A stretch of DNA of 38,563 nucleotides, taken from Asticcacaulis sp. AC402. Its GTDB lineage: Bacteria; Pseudomonadota; Alphaproteobacteria; Caulobacterales; Caulobacteraceae. A program made the translations under genes and the position numbers. The notes beneath the pieces are model-generated. The model was not told the origin of the DNA and searched no databases. It was given only the letters and a program-made list of their open reading frames with translations. Shown here piece after piece: positions 15,623 through 23,781 of the stretch; within the stretch, counting starts at the first letter, position 1; each line of letters begins with the position of its first letter. Location: contig NZ_AWGC01000046.1 of assembly GCF_000495835.1 (NCBI RefSeq), positions 1-38,563 on the forward strand, given 5' to 3'.

Positions 15623-17062
15623 ATGCGTCATTCGTTAAATGCGTTTCTGACGTCGCGCGCTGGCAATACCACCATGATTTTCGGCCTGGCCATATTCGCC
15701 ATCCTGGGAGCCCTGGGTACCGCCGTCGACTATGCCGTGCTGCAACGGGCCAAGCGGTCCTCCCAGGATGCACTCGACGCTGCCGTGCTGGCGGCCGCCA
15801 TCGTCAACAATTCCAATGAAACCGACCTGAAGAAGCTGGCAGGCGACATTTTCAAGGAAAACCTCAACGACGACAAACTCAATGTCACCGTAACGGCGTT
15901 CAAATATGACTCCAAGGCCCGCACGGTAAATGCCACGGCAAGGGGCACCTACGATCCCATCATCATGCAGTTGTTCGGTTTCAAGAACCTGCCCTATTCC
16001 GTTACGTCAAATTCGATCAAGGCGGCCGACGGCGCGCTGGAGGTCGCCCTGGTGCTGGACAATACCTGGTCGATGAGCGCCACCCTGAACGGTACGCCCA
16101 AGATCGACGTGTTGAAGACCGCGGCGCAAAACCTGGTCGCGACCATCCTGACCAAGGACAACAAGGACTATGTCAAGGTCGCCGTCGTTCCCTATGCCGA
16201 CTATGTCAATATCGGCCTGTCGAACCGCAACGCCTCGTGGGTCAGCGTTGGCGCCGACTATTCGACCACCTCGACCAAGACCTGCAAGACCGTTACAACC
16301 GGCACACAATGCACCGGCGGAACCAAGGGGACCTGCACCGGCAATCAGGATGGCGTGCCCTACACCTATTCCTGCTGGAAGGTGCCCCAGACCTGCAAGA
16401 CGGTGAACGTCACGCCCTATCAGAGTTGCTCCGGTGGCGGCACCACCAACTATAAATGGTACGGTTGCGTCAGGAACCAGATCGCGTCGTCAAAGCTGGT
16501 CATGCCCGACCCTGCCACGCCCTATGCCGGCATTTTGCAGACCAGCCAGACCTGCCTTAACCCCGTCCTTGCGCTCAGCAACGATGCGACGACGGTTACC
16601 AACTCGATCAAGAATCTCGTTGTGAATATTGGATCCTACAAGCCCGAGACCTATATTCCCGCTGGCATGATCTGGGGCGTCAACGCCCTGTCACCACCCT
16701 TACCCTTCGCCGAGGGCAAGGCCTATGACAATGCCAACAAGGAACCGCGCAAGACCATCGTACTGATGACCGATGGCGCCAATACCCTCTATGCCAATAC
16801 CTCAGGCGGCATCGCCGTCGCCAATTCCACCCAGGTCGCTGTCACCTACGCCGACCAGATCCGGGTATGCGACTACGCCAAGTCCAAGAATATTGAGATC
16901 TATACCATCGGTTTCGACGTGACAGATGCCAAGGCACTGACCACGCTGAAGGCCTGCGCCACCGACGCTCAGCACTATTTCGACGCCAAAAGCTCGGCCG
17001 ACCTGATCAAGGCGTTCGAAACCATCGGCGGCAAGTTGAGCAAGGTGCGTTTGACGCAGTGA
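15623..17062 (+). CDS. TadG-like pilus-assembly protein with von Willebrand A domain
   Basis: The 479-residue protein starts with a TadE/TadG-type N-terminus: RAGNTTMIFGLAIFAILGALGTAVDYAVLQRAK, one membrane helix at about residues 17-40. A periplasmic vWA-like domain begins at VALVLDNTWSMS (about 142-152), with a D-x-T-x-S version of the metal-ion-dependent adhesion site. TIVLMTDGANTLY (late) is the second metal-coordinating segment. Between them is a Cys/Thr-rich insert (about 215-290) with many cysteines. Such proteins accompany tight-adherence (Flp) pili, but no other tad gene is in this window, so it may be an orphan. It ends in KLSKVRLTQ, typical of the family. Confidence 0.82.
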   Translation: MRHSLNAFLTSRAGNTTMIFGLAIFAILGALGTAVDYAVLQRAKRSSQDALDAAVLAAAIVNNSNETDLKKLAGDIFKENLNDDKLNVTVTAFKYDSKARTVNATARGTYDPIIMQLFGFKNLPYSVTSNSIKAADGALEVALVLDNTWSMSATLNGTPKIDVLKTAAQNLVATILTKDNKDYVKVAVVPYADYVNIGLSNRNASWVSVGADYSTTSTKTCKTVTTGTQCTGGTKGTCTGNQDGVPYTYSCWKVPQTCKTVNVTPYQSCSGGGTTNYKWYGCVRNQIASSKLVMPDPATPYAGILQTSQTCLNPVLALSNDATTVTNSIKNLVVNIGSYKPETYIPAGMIWGVNALSPPLPFAEGKAYDNANKEPRKTIVLMTDGANTLYANTSGGIAVANSTQVAVTYADQIRVCDYAKSKNIEIYTIGFDVTDAKALTTLKACATDAQHYFDAKSSADLIKAFETIGGKLSKVRLTQ

Positions 17063-17101
17063 TGGGCTTGTCGTTTCGCTAAGGTCTCGTAATATCCTTC
17101 G

Positions 17102-17596
17102 ATGGACGTAGGCCTTAAAAACGCGTTGGACCTTCTGTGGGCGTATGAACAGGCACCGCCATCCGGTCGCGGCCTTGCGGCCGTCGGGGCGCTGGAAAGC
17201 CGATATCGAATCCAGCTTCCTGACGATTTCCGGGCCTATCTTCTTGAAGCGGCGCCAGATAAGGACTGGTGGCACGACCAGTACTATTTCGTCCTTTGGG
17301 CGCCCGAGCGTATCAAGAGCATATCGGACGAGTGCGGCGAACCAAAGCCAGAGGAGCCCTTAAATCCTCAGATCGACAATGATCGTTACCTGGTCTTTGC
17401 GGATTTTCTCGACTGGTGCGGCTATGCCTATGCCATTTGCTGTTCGGAAGGGCCAGACAGGGGCAAGGTGGCGATGATCGGCACGCGCCCTCACCGTCTC
17501 GTCGCCGTCAGTCTCGCGAGCTTTTTCAAGTTGATGACGGAAGATTCGATGCGGCTTCACTCGCCGGGCGGCGATCACTACACCGACATCACCTGA
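17102..17596 (+). CDS. SMI1/KNR4-family protein
   Basis: The 164-residue protein fits the SMI1/KNR4 (SUKH-like) superfamily: ALESRYRIQLPDDFRAYLLEAAPDKDWW near residue 35, then VLWAPERIKSISDE and YLVFADFLDWCGYAYAICC. In bacteria these domains are best known as immunity proteins against polymorphic or contact-dependent toxins, but many are orphans. No toxin gene is adjacent. It lies 39 bp after the tadG-like gene and converges with the CheZ-like gene, which ends at the next base. There is no clear Shine-Dalgarno, so the start is by frame and family alignment. It is probably cytoplasmic. Confidence 0.75.
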   Translation: MDVGLKNALDLLWAYEQAPPSGRGLAAVGALESRYRIQLPDDFRAYLLEAAPDKDWWHDQYYFVLWAPERIKSISDECGEPKPEEPLNPQIDNDRYLVFADFLDWCGYAYAICCSEGPDRGKVAMIGTRPHRLVAVSLASFFKLMTEDSMRLHSPGGDHYTDIT

Positions 17597-18220
17597 TCAG
17601 TTGAAGTAGGCGTCAACCTGGGCCTGGCTGGTTTCCGGACCGCCCACGGCCGGGCCGTTCAACAGCAGGTCGCGGCGGCGCTGTTCCGCGGCGTCCAGGT
17701 CCGGCTCAAGCGCAACCTCGGTTTCGACCTCACCGGCCATCGTGCTCAAGCGGCCGATACGGGCCTCGATCTGTTCCAGTACCCGCACTACCTTGGAGAC
17801 GCGCTGACCGACCAGATCCTGAAAGGAACAGGCTTCGAAGATGCGCATGACCAGATCGTCGGCCTTGTCCTTGACGTCCGCCGCCGTTGCGTCCAGGTCC
17901 ATCAGCGCCTCGGCGGCACCCAGTATGGTGTTGGTCGCCGTTTCCGTGTCGCGGGTGATGGCATCGAGTTCGGCACCGGCGCAGGGGAGGCTGTCGCCGA
18001 TCTGGTTGGGACACAGGCGGCGCAGCTCCGTCCGGGTGTTGGCGATGTCGTTGGCGATGGCCAGGAATTCATCCGAAGTGCGCCGGTCCAGGCGTTGATA
18101 AAACCCGTCCATTAGGCCTAGCAGTTCTTCCGACACTGCGGTCATGCGCAGCAGATCGGGATCGAACATGCCCAGAATATCGGCCGCATAGGACGGCCGC
18201 TCGAGGTGAGCTTCGGTCAT
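17597..18220 (-). CDS. CheZ-like phosphatase
   Basis: A 207-residue helical protein with the CheZ hallmark CSFQDLVGQRVSKVVRVLEQIEARI at about residues 131-155. D135 and Q139 have the same spacing as the aspartate and catalytic glutamine that in E. coli CheZ promote dephosphorylation of CheY-P. The rest (TRTELRRL, GAAEALMDLDATAADVKDKADDLVMRI) fits a long four-helix bundle. It starts 11 bp after the upstream receiver gene, with GAGGGCAGAG before ATG, so the pair is an operon. The likely target is that receiver or a CheY. The start was set at 18220, and a longer frame runs to 18274 through the receiver gene end. Confidence 0.8.
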   Translation of the reverse strand: MTEAHLERPSYAADILGMFDPDLLRMTAVSEELLGLMDGFYQRLDRRTSDEFLAIANDIANTRTELRRLCPNQIGDSLPCAGAELDAITRDTETATNTILGAAEALMDLDATAADVKDKADDLVMRIFEACSFQDLVGQRVSKVVRVLEQIEARIGRLSTMAGEVETEVALEPDLDAAEQRRRDLLLNGPAVGGPETSQAQVDAYFN

Positions 18221-18231
18221 GATCTCTGCCC

Positions 18232-18651
18232 TCAGGACGCGATGGCGTCGGATACCAGCGGATGCGCCTGCCAATAGGCGTCAACATCCTCGCAGATCTG
18301 CTTCACGTCGTCAAAATAGAAGGGCTTGGGCAGCAAGAAGTTGACGCGACCACGCCGCGCCTTGTTCAGGGCCGCTGCGCCCGATTCCGGGTCGTCGATA
18401 CGGCCGGCGGTCATTATAGCGATTGGCGCCTGTCCAGCGAGTTCGCGGTAGGTATCCAGTTCATCCAGGGTATTGTGACCTTCGATGAAGACATCCAGCA
18501 CCAGCACGTCGAAAGGTCCGGCCCTTAAGGCTTCGTAAGCAGAGTCCGGGTCCGGGACCCAGACGGCGTCGAACCCGGCCTTCTGAAACATCTTGCAGAT
18601 AATGGTCGCCTGTGTCCGGCTGTCCTCCAGGACGAGTGCGCGTTTGGCCAT
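18232..18651 (-). CDS. Single-domain response regulator (CheY-like)
   Basis: A 139-residue stand-alone receiver. The acidic pair is E9-D10, the phospho-acceptor is D53 (VLVLDVFIEGH), the switch threonine is T81 (IAIMTAGRI) and the conserved lysine is K109 (FLLPKPF). No output domain follows. Single-domain receivers either bind the flagellar motor or act as phosphate sinks, and in Caulobacterales many control motility. It lies directly before the CheZ-like gene, so a phosphorylation/dephosphorylation pair is inferred. No cognate histidine kinase or che array gene is in view. Confidence 0.9.
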   Translation of the reverse strand: MAKRALVLEDSRTQATIICKMFQKAGFDAVWVPDPDSAYEALRAGPFDVLVLDVFIEGHNTLDELDTYRELAGQAPIAIMTAGRIDDPESGAAALNKARRGRVNFLLPKPFYFDDVKQICEDVDAYWQAHPLVSDAIAS

Positions 18652-18813
18652 GTTTTCAGTCCCTAAAGCATTCTGTAGGGAACGACTTTAATCCACAGGC
18701 GCTAAAATTGCGTTACACCGGTTTTGCCACCGCTTTCCGTCCGGTCGACGATCAGCACCGCGCCTGGGAGGCCGGCCGATTCGCGCCGGACACGATTCCT
18801 CAGGTATTGTCTG

Positions 18814-20028
18814 ATGAGGTGGCTTAAAAGAGCGTTCTCAGAAGACGGACCCATCGAGAGAATGTCCAAATCCAGGAAGCGTATCCGCGCCGTCGTCATT
18901 GGCGGGTCCAATACGGTCATGGGTCTCAACCCGGAAAAGCACCTCGGCTATCTGTGGGAAACCGTCAAGGCCTGCCGAAAAAGAGGCTGGAAACTCTTGG
19001 TAACCGAAGACATGTCGGTCGGGGGCACCACCATCTTCAACGGGCTGTTCCAGCTGAAGAACAGCCGCGAGCTCAGCAAGGCTGACGTCCTCATCATCGA
19101 GTACGCCCTGAACGACAGTTCGACTTACGAAAAAGATCGCAAATTGTTTCAGCACTGGTCGCGTGCCTATGAGGGCGTGATCCGCTATGCCCGGGAGCAG
19201 AATCCGAAACTGCAGATCATATCGGTCATTTTCGAATCGCGGACGGCCAGGGCCGACCGGCGTCTCAACCTGATCCATGCCGCCATTCACCGGATTTCCG
19301 AGGTCTACGCGACCCGCGTTGCCGACATTGCCCGCAAGCACCTGGAGACGGTCGGCGCCGACCAGGCGGACAACGATCTCTATTATTTCGACAATCACCA
19401 TGTCAGCAATGTCGTTATTGCGGTTGCGGCCCGGGATCTGTGTCGGGAACTGATCAAGGTCAAGGCCAAGCGGCGCAAAAAGCACAAGCTGCCGGAGCCC
19501 ATCGACCCTCATCATTTCGCCCATGCGACGGCGGCAGGGATCGATGTCATCACGGACGCCCCCCGGATCGATCGCAGGAACAGCCGCTTCGATGTTCAAG
19601 CCGTGGAGCTCGCCAACAAGCGGATGCATTTTACCCTGGTCGATGGCAAGCTGCTGGGTTTGTTCTATGTCTGCGAAGCCAGCACAGGCCCGGCCTTCCT
19701 GCGCTGCAATGACGCCCTCTACCAGGTCAACCTGATGAAGCCTGGGGTTTCATCGGGGAAGTTTGAGTTTCTGGTCTCATCGTCGGGCTGCGAGTTCCTT
19801 TATGCGCCCGACGTCAACCGGCCGGACGACACGGGCGCCTATGCCCTGTCGCCCATCGCCGATGGTGAAGTCACCAAGGCCGTGACACCGCGCTCCATGA
19901 TGCCCCACCTGGTCAATCCAGCGCCGACACTCGCCCTGTATGGCTTGCTGTATACCGGTCAGCTCATGGAGGTTCGGGTGGAAGATGCCAATCCTCAGGC
20001 AGCCGGCTTGGCGGCCACCGTGGCGTAG
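18814..20028 (+). CDS. SGNH/GDSL-type hydrolase of unknown substrate
   Basis: The protein of about 404 residues shows an SGNH-like core: AVVIGGSNTVMGLN (block I with GGSN replacing GDS), IIEYALNDSST (block III) and DNHHVSN (block V with His). A second, C-terminal beta-rich domain of about 140 residues follows (NKRMHFTLVDGKLLGLFYVCEASTG, then SSGCEFLYAP). There is no signal peptide, so it is cytoplasmic or exported unusually. Two starts are possible, 18814 (MRWLKRAF) and 18862 (MSKSRKRIRAV). The first is used here and neither has a strong ribosome site. It resembles SGNH proteins linked to polysaccharide modification. The 3' end overlaps the convergent CPBP gene by 34 bases. Confidence 0.72.
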   Translation: MRWLKRAFSEDGPIERMSKSRKRIRAVVIGGSNTVMGLNPEKHLGYLWETVKACRKRGWKLLVTEDMSVGGTTIFNGLFQLKNSRELSKADVLIIEYALNDSSTYEKDRKLFQHWSRAYEGVIRYAREQNPKLQIISVIFESRTARADRRLNLIHAAIHRISEVYATRVADIARKHLETVGADQADNDLYYFDNHHVSNVVIAVAARDLCRELIKVKAKRRKKHKLPEPIDPHHFAHATAAGIDVITDAPRIDRRNSRFDVQAVELANKRMHFTLVDGKLLGLFYVCEASTGPAFLRCNDALYQVNLMKPGVSSGKFEFLVSSSGCEFLYAPDVNRPDDTGAYALSPIADGEVTKAVTPRSMMPHLVNPAPTLALYGLLYTGQLMEVRVEDANPQAAGLAATVA

Positions 20029-20936
20029 CCCTTGCCGGAGCTTAATGCCCCGGTCGCGACAAGGTACACCGACCCGGCCAGGAGAACTACAGTGGTAACC
20101 ACGCTGGCCTCAGGTCCGAAGGTCGCGCCGGTCAGCCACCACGGCGCCCCGGCCGCCGGCGCCAGATCGACGACCAGAGACGCCACGGCGATCTTGCCAC
20201 CGCTGACCTCCAGGCCGAAGCCGACACCCAGGAGCGTGTTCCAGGCGGCATGCCAGGCGCAGACACCCCACAGTGAGCCTTCTTTAATGGCATAGAGACT
20301 GATCATCACGGCAAACAGGACGATGTTGACAAGCCCGAGGATCAGTTCGTTGGACATATTGATATTGCCGCCATGAAGCAGCGAGAACACAATCGAATTG
20401 ATCACAATGGCCACGACAAGCCCATGACGCGAGGCCACCAGTTGCATCAACCAGCCGCGCAGAAGAATTTCTTCCGTCGCTCCCTGAATCATGAAGCCGG
20501 CGAACAGGCAAAGGATCGGCAAGAACAGGATGGGAGACGGCGCCGTCCAGACACCCGCACCCTCAACCCGGTAGCCACCCAAGGCCCAGATCGCACCAAT
20601 GACGACGCCCAGGAAGGCAAACCCAACCACCAGGCCACGTCCGTAGCGCATCAGGCCGCGAGCATTGAAACCCAGGGTAACAGGCGAGCGGCGCTCGAAC
20701 AGCCACACCCAGGCAAAGACCAAAAGCGCCGTGAAGCCGAAGCCCGCCAACAGGATGCTGAGTGGCAGCCATTGCGTTTCCAGGTCGGCCTGACGAAAGC
20801 CTAAAGGCTTGAGAACGCCGAAGATCGTTGTCAGTTGCCCCAACATGAAGAAAACCACGAGCAACACGATGGCCACTGCGGTCCAGGTGCGGCGGTGGCG
20901 CGACGTGCGCGGCGCATAGAGTTCAATTCCGTTCAT
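19995..20936 (-). CDS. CPBP-family intramembrane protease
   Basis: A 313-residue multi-spanning membrane protein, with about eight hydrophobic stretches, and the CPBP/ABI (Rce1-like) motifs: GATEEILLRGWLMQ (EExxxR), FSLLHGGNI (FxxxH) and AWHAAWNTLLG (HxxxN), which hold the two glutamates and metal or water contacts. The family includes prenyl-CAAX proteases and bacteriocin-immunity or maturation proteins. The target here is unknown. The start at 20936 (MNGIELYAP) is backed by a GGGAGGGG ribosome site. The 3' end overlaps the convergent SGNH gene by 34 bases. Confidence 0.87.
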   Translation of the reverse strand: MNGIELYAPRTSRHRRTWTAVAIVLLVVFFMLGQLTTIFGVLKPLGFRQADLETQWLPLSILLAGFGFTALLVFAWVWLFERRSPVTLGFNARGLMRYGRGLVVGFAFLGVVIGAIWALGGYRVEGAGVWTAPSPILFLPILCLFAGFMIQGATEEILLRGWLMQLVASRHGLVVAIVINSIVFSLLHGGNINMSNELILGLVNIVLFAVMISLYAIKEGSLWGVCAWHAAWNTLLGVGFGLEVSGGKIAVASLVVDLAPAAGAPWWLTGATFGPEASVVTTVVLLAGSVYLVATGALSSGKGYATVAAKPAA

Positions 20937-21047
20937 AAGCCCCTCCCGGCCCAATGGACCCAACTTGATGCAGGGGCCCCTGCACGACTTAGTTTCAGAT
21001 GCACAGAATTCCGGCAAGTTAATTCCCGTTAATTGCCACCGTCTCCC

Positions 21048-21167
21048 ATGGCCGACATCGCCGCAGTCTCAGCGAAAAAGACGTCGTCTTCGGCGTATAT
21101 TTTGTCCGAACAGACGCAACACCTTAAGGCGGAAATTCTGACCTTCCTGGACCGGGCATCGGCATAA
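21048..21167 (+). pseudogene. 39-residue ORF, possible remnant of an MCP C-terminus
   Basis: An ATG opens a 39-residue frame ending SEQTQHLKAEILTFLDRASA. This looks like the last helix of methyl-accepting chemotaxis proteins (LSxQAExLRxEVxxFL pattern). An in-frame stop lies 16 bases before it and there is no Shine-Dalgarno, so it may be a relic of a receptor gene rather than a functional small protein. The match is to a general pattern only. It is the only coding hint in the 312-base gap 20937-21248. Confidence 0.35.
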
Positions 21168-21248
21168 GGGCGTCGCGAACCGTGCGTTTAGACGATACTT
21201 TACGGCCGCGATGAGGTAAGATCGCAGGGTGATGACCGTTTTCGCCAA

Positions 21249-21320
21249 ATGACAGACCTGGGCCAAAAGACGGACTTGGGCCAATTGACAGACCTGGGCC
21301 AAATGACGGACCTTGGCTGG
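21249..21320 (+). repeat. 18-bp tandem repeat, four units, inside rsgA
   Basis: Four consecutive 18-base units of the form NTGACAGACCTGGGCCAA encode M/K/L/M followed by TDLGQ, TDLGQ, TDLGQ and TDLGW. Units differ from one another at a few bases. The multiple-of-three length keeps frame. Such repeats can change copy number by slippage. Confidence 0.85.
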
Positions 21321-22289
21321 ACCGATTTTTTCGCAGATCAGGTTGGCCAGGACGAGCAGCACCTGGTGCCTTGCCGCATCGCCCAGGTTCACCGCGCCCG
21401 GCTAAGCGGCCTGTCAACGGCGGGCCTGGTCAGGCTGACGCTTCCCGTCCATGTCAATACCGGCGAATATGCTGTCGGTGACTGGGTGTTGGTTGCGCCG
21501 CAGACACATGATTTGCGCCGCCGCCTGGAACGCCGTACGCTGCTGCAACGCCCCGTAGAAGGTCAGTTCCTGCCGCAACTGGCGGCGGCCAATGTCGACA
21601 CCCTGTTCATCGTCACGTCGTGCAATGCCGATTTCAATCCAGCACGTCTGGAACGCTATCTGGCGATGGCCAATGAAGCCGCAACGACGCCGGTCATGGT
21701 GCTGACCAAGGCCGATACCATGACCGACGATCGCGACTACCCCGGTGAGACGGCGGCCCTCCAAAGGGACCTGGCCGTCGTCACGGTGAATGCGCGCTCA
21801 CCCGAAGCCGCCGTGGCACTGATGCCATGGTGTCAGCCGGGTCAGACCGTGGCCCTGGCCGGGTCTTCAGGTGTCGGAAAATCTACCCTGGTCAACACCC
21901 TGTCCGGGGCGGACCAGGTTACCGGAGGCGTGCGTGAGCAGGACGCCAAGGGCCGGCACACAACGACCGCGCGCTCGCTTCACGCCATCCCCGGCGGTGG
22001 CTGGATTATTGATACACCGGGCATACGCAACCTGCATGTCGGTAATTTTGCCGCCGGTCTCGATACCCTGTTCGCCGAAATCACCGAGTTGGCGCCCTTG
22101 TGCAAGTTCAGCGATTGCAGCCACGCCCACGAGCCGGGCTGCGCCGTGATGGCGGCTGTCGCTTCGGGCACGCTGGATGAGGACCGTCTGGCGCGATGGC
22201 GCAAACTGTCCGAAGAAAATGTCAGCAATACGCCGGTGCAGACCGGACCACGCGGCAACCGGACAACGCACCGTCCGCGACGGTATTAG
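21249..22289 (+). CDS. rsgA: Small ribosomal subunit biogenesis GTPase RsgA
   Basis: A 346-residue circularly permuted GTPase. An OB-fold N-terminal region is followed by G4 TKAD (153-156), then G1 GSSGVGKS (205-212), G3 DTPGI (255-259) and the zinc motif CKFSDCSHAHEPGC. It assists late 30S maturation and releases on GTP hydrolysis. The first 24 residues are four copies of an 18-bp repeat encoding xTDLGQ (last copy xTDLGW). Homologues normally begin near LTDLGW, so the repeat is an N-terminal expansion, and a start at 21303 is also possible. The TAG stop (22287-22289) is formed by TA plus the first G of a family A repeat. No clear Shine-Dalgarno. Confidence 0.9.
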   Translation: MTDLGQKTDLGQLTDLGQMTDLGWTDFFADQVGQDEQHLVPCRIAQVHRARLSGLSTAGLVRLTLPVHVNTGEYAVGDWVLVAPQTHDLRRRLERRTLLQRPVEGQFLPQLAAANVDTLFIVTSCNADFNPARLERYLAMANEAATTPVMVLTKADTMTDDRDYPGETAALQRDLAVVTVNARSPEAAVALMPWCQPGQTVALAGSSGVGKSTLVNTLSGADQVTGGVREQDAKGRHTTTARSLHAIPGGGWIIDTPGIRNLHVGNFAAGLDTLFAEITELAPLCKFSDCSHAHEPGCAVMAAVASGTLDEDRLARWRKLSEENVSNTPVQTGPRGNRTTHRPRRY

Positions 22290-22693
22290 AGCGCGTACCG
22301 AAAACGGGAGCGCCCGTTTTCGGACAAATTGCGCGACAAAACAAAAACTTATACCTATCAACGAAAAGATTGACACATCGACAGTAGGTAGACCCCACCG
22401 CCTCGAGCCTCGCCGGCAGGCAGCGCTTCGCCCTTTGGGCTCGCTTGCTCGGCACCTCCCCATTTGAAATGGGGAGGAGAAAACACCATTGAACATATTC
22501 TTTTTTCTCCTCCCCATCCCTTCGATGGGGAGCGGGGTGGCCCGTGCCATGGCGAGCAAGCGGAGATCGAAGATCGTAGCGCTGCCTGCCGGCGAGACTC
22601 GAGACGGAGGGGTCCCCTTGCGGAAAGAATGTCAAAGTCAAAGTGGGTTGGTATTAGAGCGAGATGGCGACTCTACCCAAAGCCATCCCGCTC
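22289..22693 (-). repeat. Family A repeat, copy 5, interrupted by family B
   Basis: The two parts, 22289-22351 and 22657-22693, make one reverse-orientation copy when the B element and one TTA are removed. The first part has a perfect 11-bp stem, CCGAAAACGGG and CCCGTTTTCGG around AGCG. The second holds the stem-loop, whose loop type (GGCTTTGGGTAGAGTCGCC on the minus strand) is shared with copies 3 and 9. The left edge forms the rsgA stop codon. The right part encodes the end of the first LacI protein on the minus strand. No other gene lies between 22290 and 22672. Confidence 0.8.
22352..22653. mobile_element. Family B palindromic element, 302 bp, nested in family A
   Basis: The ends are TACCTATCAAC and GGGTTGGTA, flanked by TTA at 22349-22351 and 22654-22656. 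The two arms are diverged inverted repeats sharing a GC-rich core of roughly 30 bases around CTGCCTGCCGGCGAG. In the centre, 22469-22483 and 22503-22517 pair over 15 bp, and 22455-22477 is itself a perfect palindrome about one base. No protein is encoded. It is a non-autonomous element whose mobilising transposase is not in the window. Confidence 0.75.
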
Positions 22694-23725
22694 TCGCGTC
22701 GTGGCCACGGCCGCTCTTACCCGTGTCGTCGTTTCACGCTCGATGATCTCATGGGGCAGGACGTGGCGCATCTGCACATCGCTGGACGTCACAGCGCCGT
22801 TGCCGTCTCCAAACAGTTGCAGGGCAAGGCGGGCCATTTCGACATAGGGCTGGCGCACCGTCGTCATGGCCGGCCAGACGGCCGACGATATTGGGGCGTC
22901 GTCGAAGCCGACGACCGCCAGGTCCTGCGGAATGTTCAGGCCCATCTTGTGGGCCACGGCACAGGTAGCGGCAGCCATTTCGTCGTTGGAGGCAAAAATA
23001 GCCGTCGGCCGCTCGGGCAGGTTCAGCAAGGTCTCCGCGGCGGTAATGCCTGAGCGAAAATTGAACATGCCCTCCGCAACATAGGCTTTGGGCGGGCGCG
23101 GCAGGCCAACGGCGTCGAACGCCTCCTGATAACCCTGGCGACGCAGCAGGGCGGCCGCATGGTCGGGATGGCCGGCGATGTGGGCGATCCGTGTGTGGCC
23201 GAGGGCCAGCAGATAATCGGTAACATTTCGCGCCGCCAACCGGTCGTCCATGGCAATCGATGGATAGTGACTGTCCGGGGTTGTGGGCGAGATCAGAACG
23301 CAATGAATGCCGCGGGCCTTCAGAAAGGTCTTGAGGGGCCCATAGTCGCATAGCGGCGGCAGCAGGACCAGGCTCCTGACTTCGGAATTGGCGAGGAAAC
23401 GTTCGACCTCGTTCAGGCTCTGACCCGGGAGATACAGTTCCACCGTCAGGAACTTGCCGGCCTCCATGCAGGCCATCAGCAGGGCGTGGTGAAATCGCCC
23501 CTGGTAACCACCCGCCGGATCTTCCAGCAGGATGCCAATGGACGCTACACCCGGGCCCATCCGTAGCTGACGGGCCTGCATGTTGCGGCGGTAACCCAGT
23601 TGATCCATGGCCTCCAGAACACGCTCACGCGTACTGGCCTTGACGGCCTTGTCCTCATTGACAACGCGCGACACCGTTTTGGCCGACACCCCCGCCCGTT
23701 CAGCCACATCATATATGGTCGCCAT
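22673..23725 (-). CDS. LacI-family transcriptional regulator, paralogue 1
   Basis: A 350-residue regulator: N-terminal LacI HTH (MATIYDVAERAGVSAKTVSRVVN), hinge (ARQLRMGPGVASIG) and periplasmic-binding-like ligand domain with FASNDEMAAATCAV and VVGFDDAPISSAVWPAMTTVRQP. It lies 362 bp downstream of the tryptophan-halogenase-like gene on the same strand, with a LacI-type dyad at 23782-23797 ahead of it. The ligand domain is almost the same as in the paralogue at 30097, but the hinge region differs strongly. The last residues (ERDGFG) and the stop codon come from the stem-loop of family A copy 5, so the C-terminus was altered by the insertion. The start at 23725 matches the family N-terminus; a longer frame to 23755 is less likely. 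Confidence 0.92.
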   Translation of the reverse strand: MATIYDVAERAGVSAKTVSRVVNEDKAVKASTRERVLEAMDQLGYRRNMQARQLRMGPGVASIGILLEDPAGGYQGRFHHALLMACMEAGKFLTVELYLPGQSLNEVERFLANSEVRSLVLLPPLCDYGPLKTFLKARGIHCVLISPTTPDSHYPSIAMDDRLAARNVTDYLLALGHTRIAHIAGHPDHAAALLRRQGYQEAFDAVGLPRPPKAYVAEGMFNFRSGITAAETLLNLPERPTAIFASNDEMAAATCAVAHKMGLNIPQDLAVVGFDDAPISSAVWPAMTTVRQPYVEMARLALQLFGDGNGAVTSSDVQMRHVLPHEIIERETTTRVRAAVATTRERDGFG

Positions 23726-23781
23726 AGTCCGTTCGAACCCAGATGAATCGCTCAAGGGTAGCCCGCGGCACGGTCTTATGC

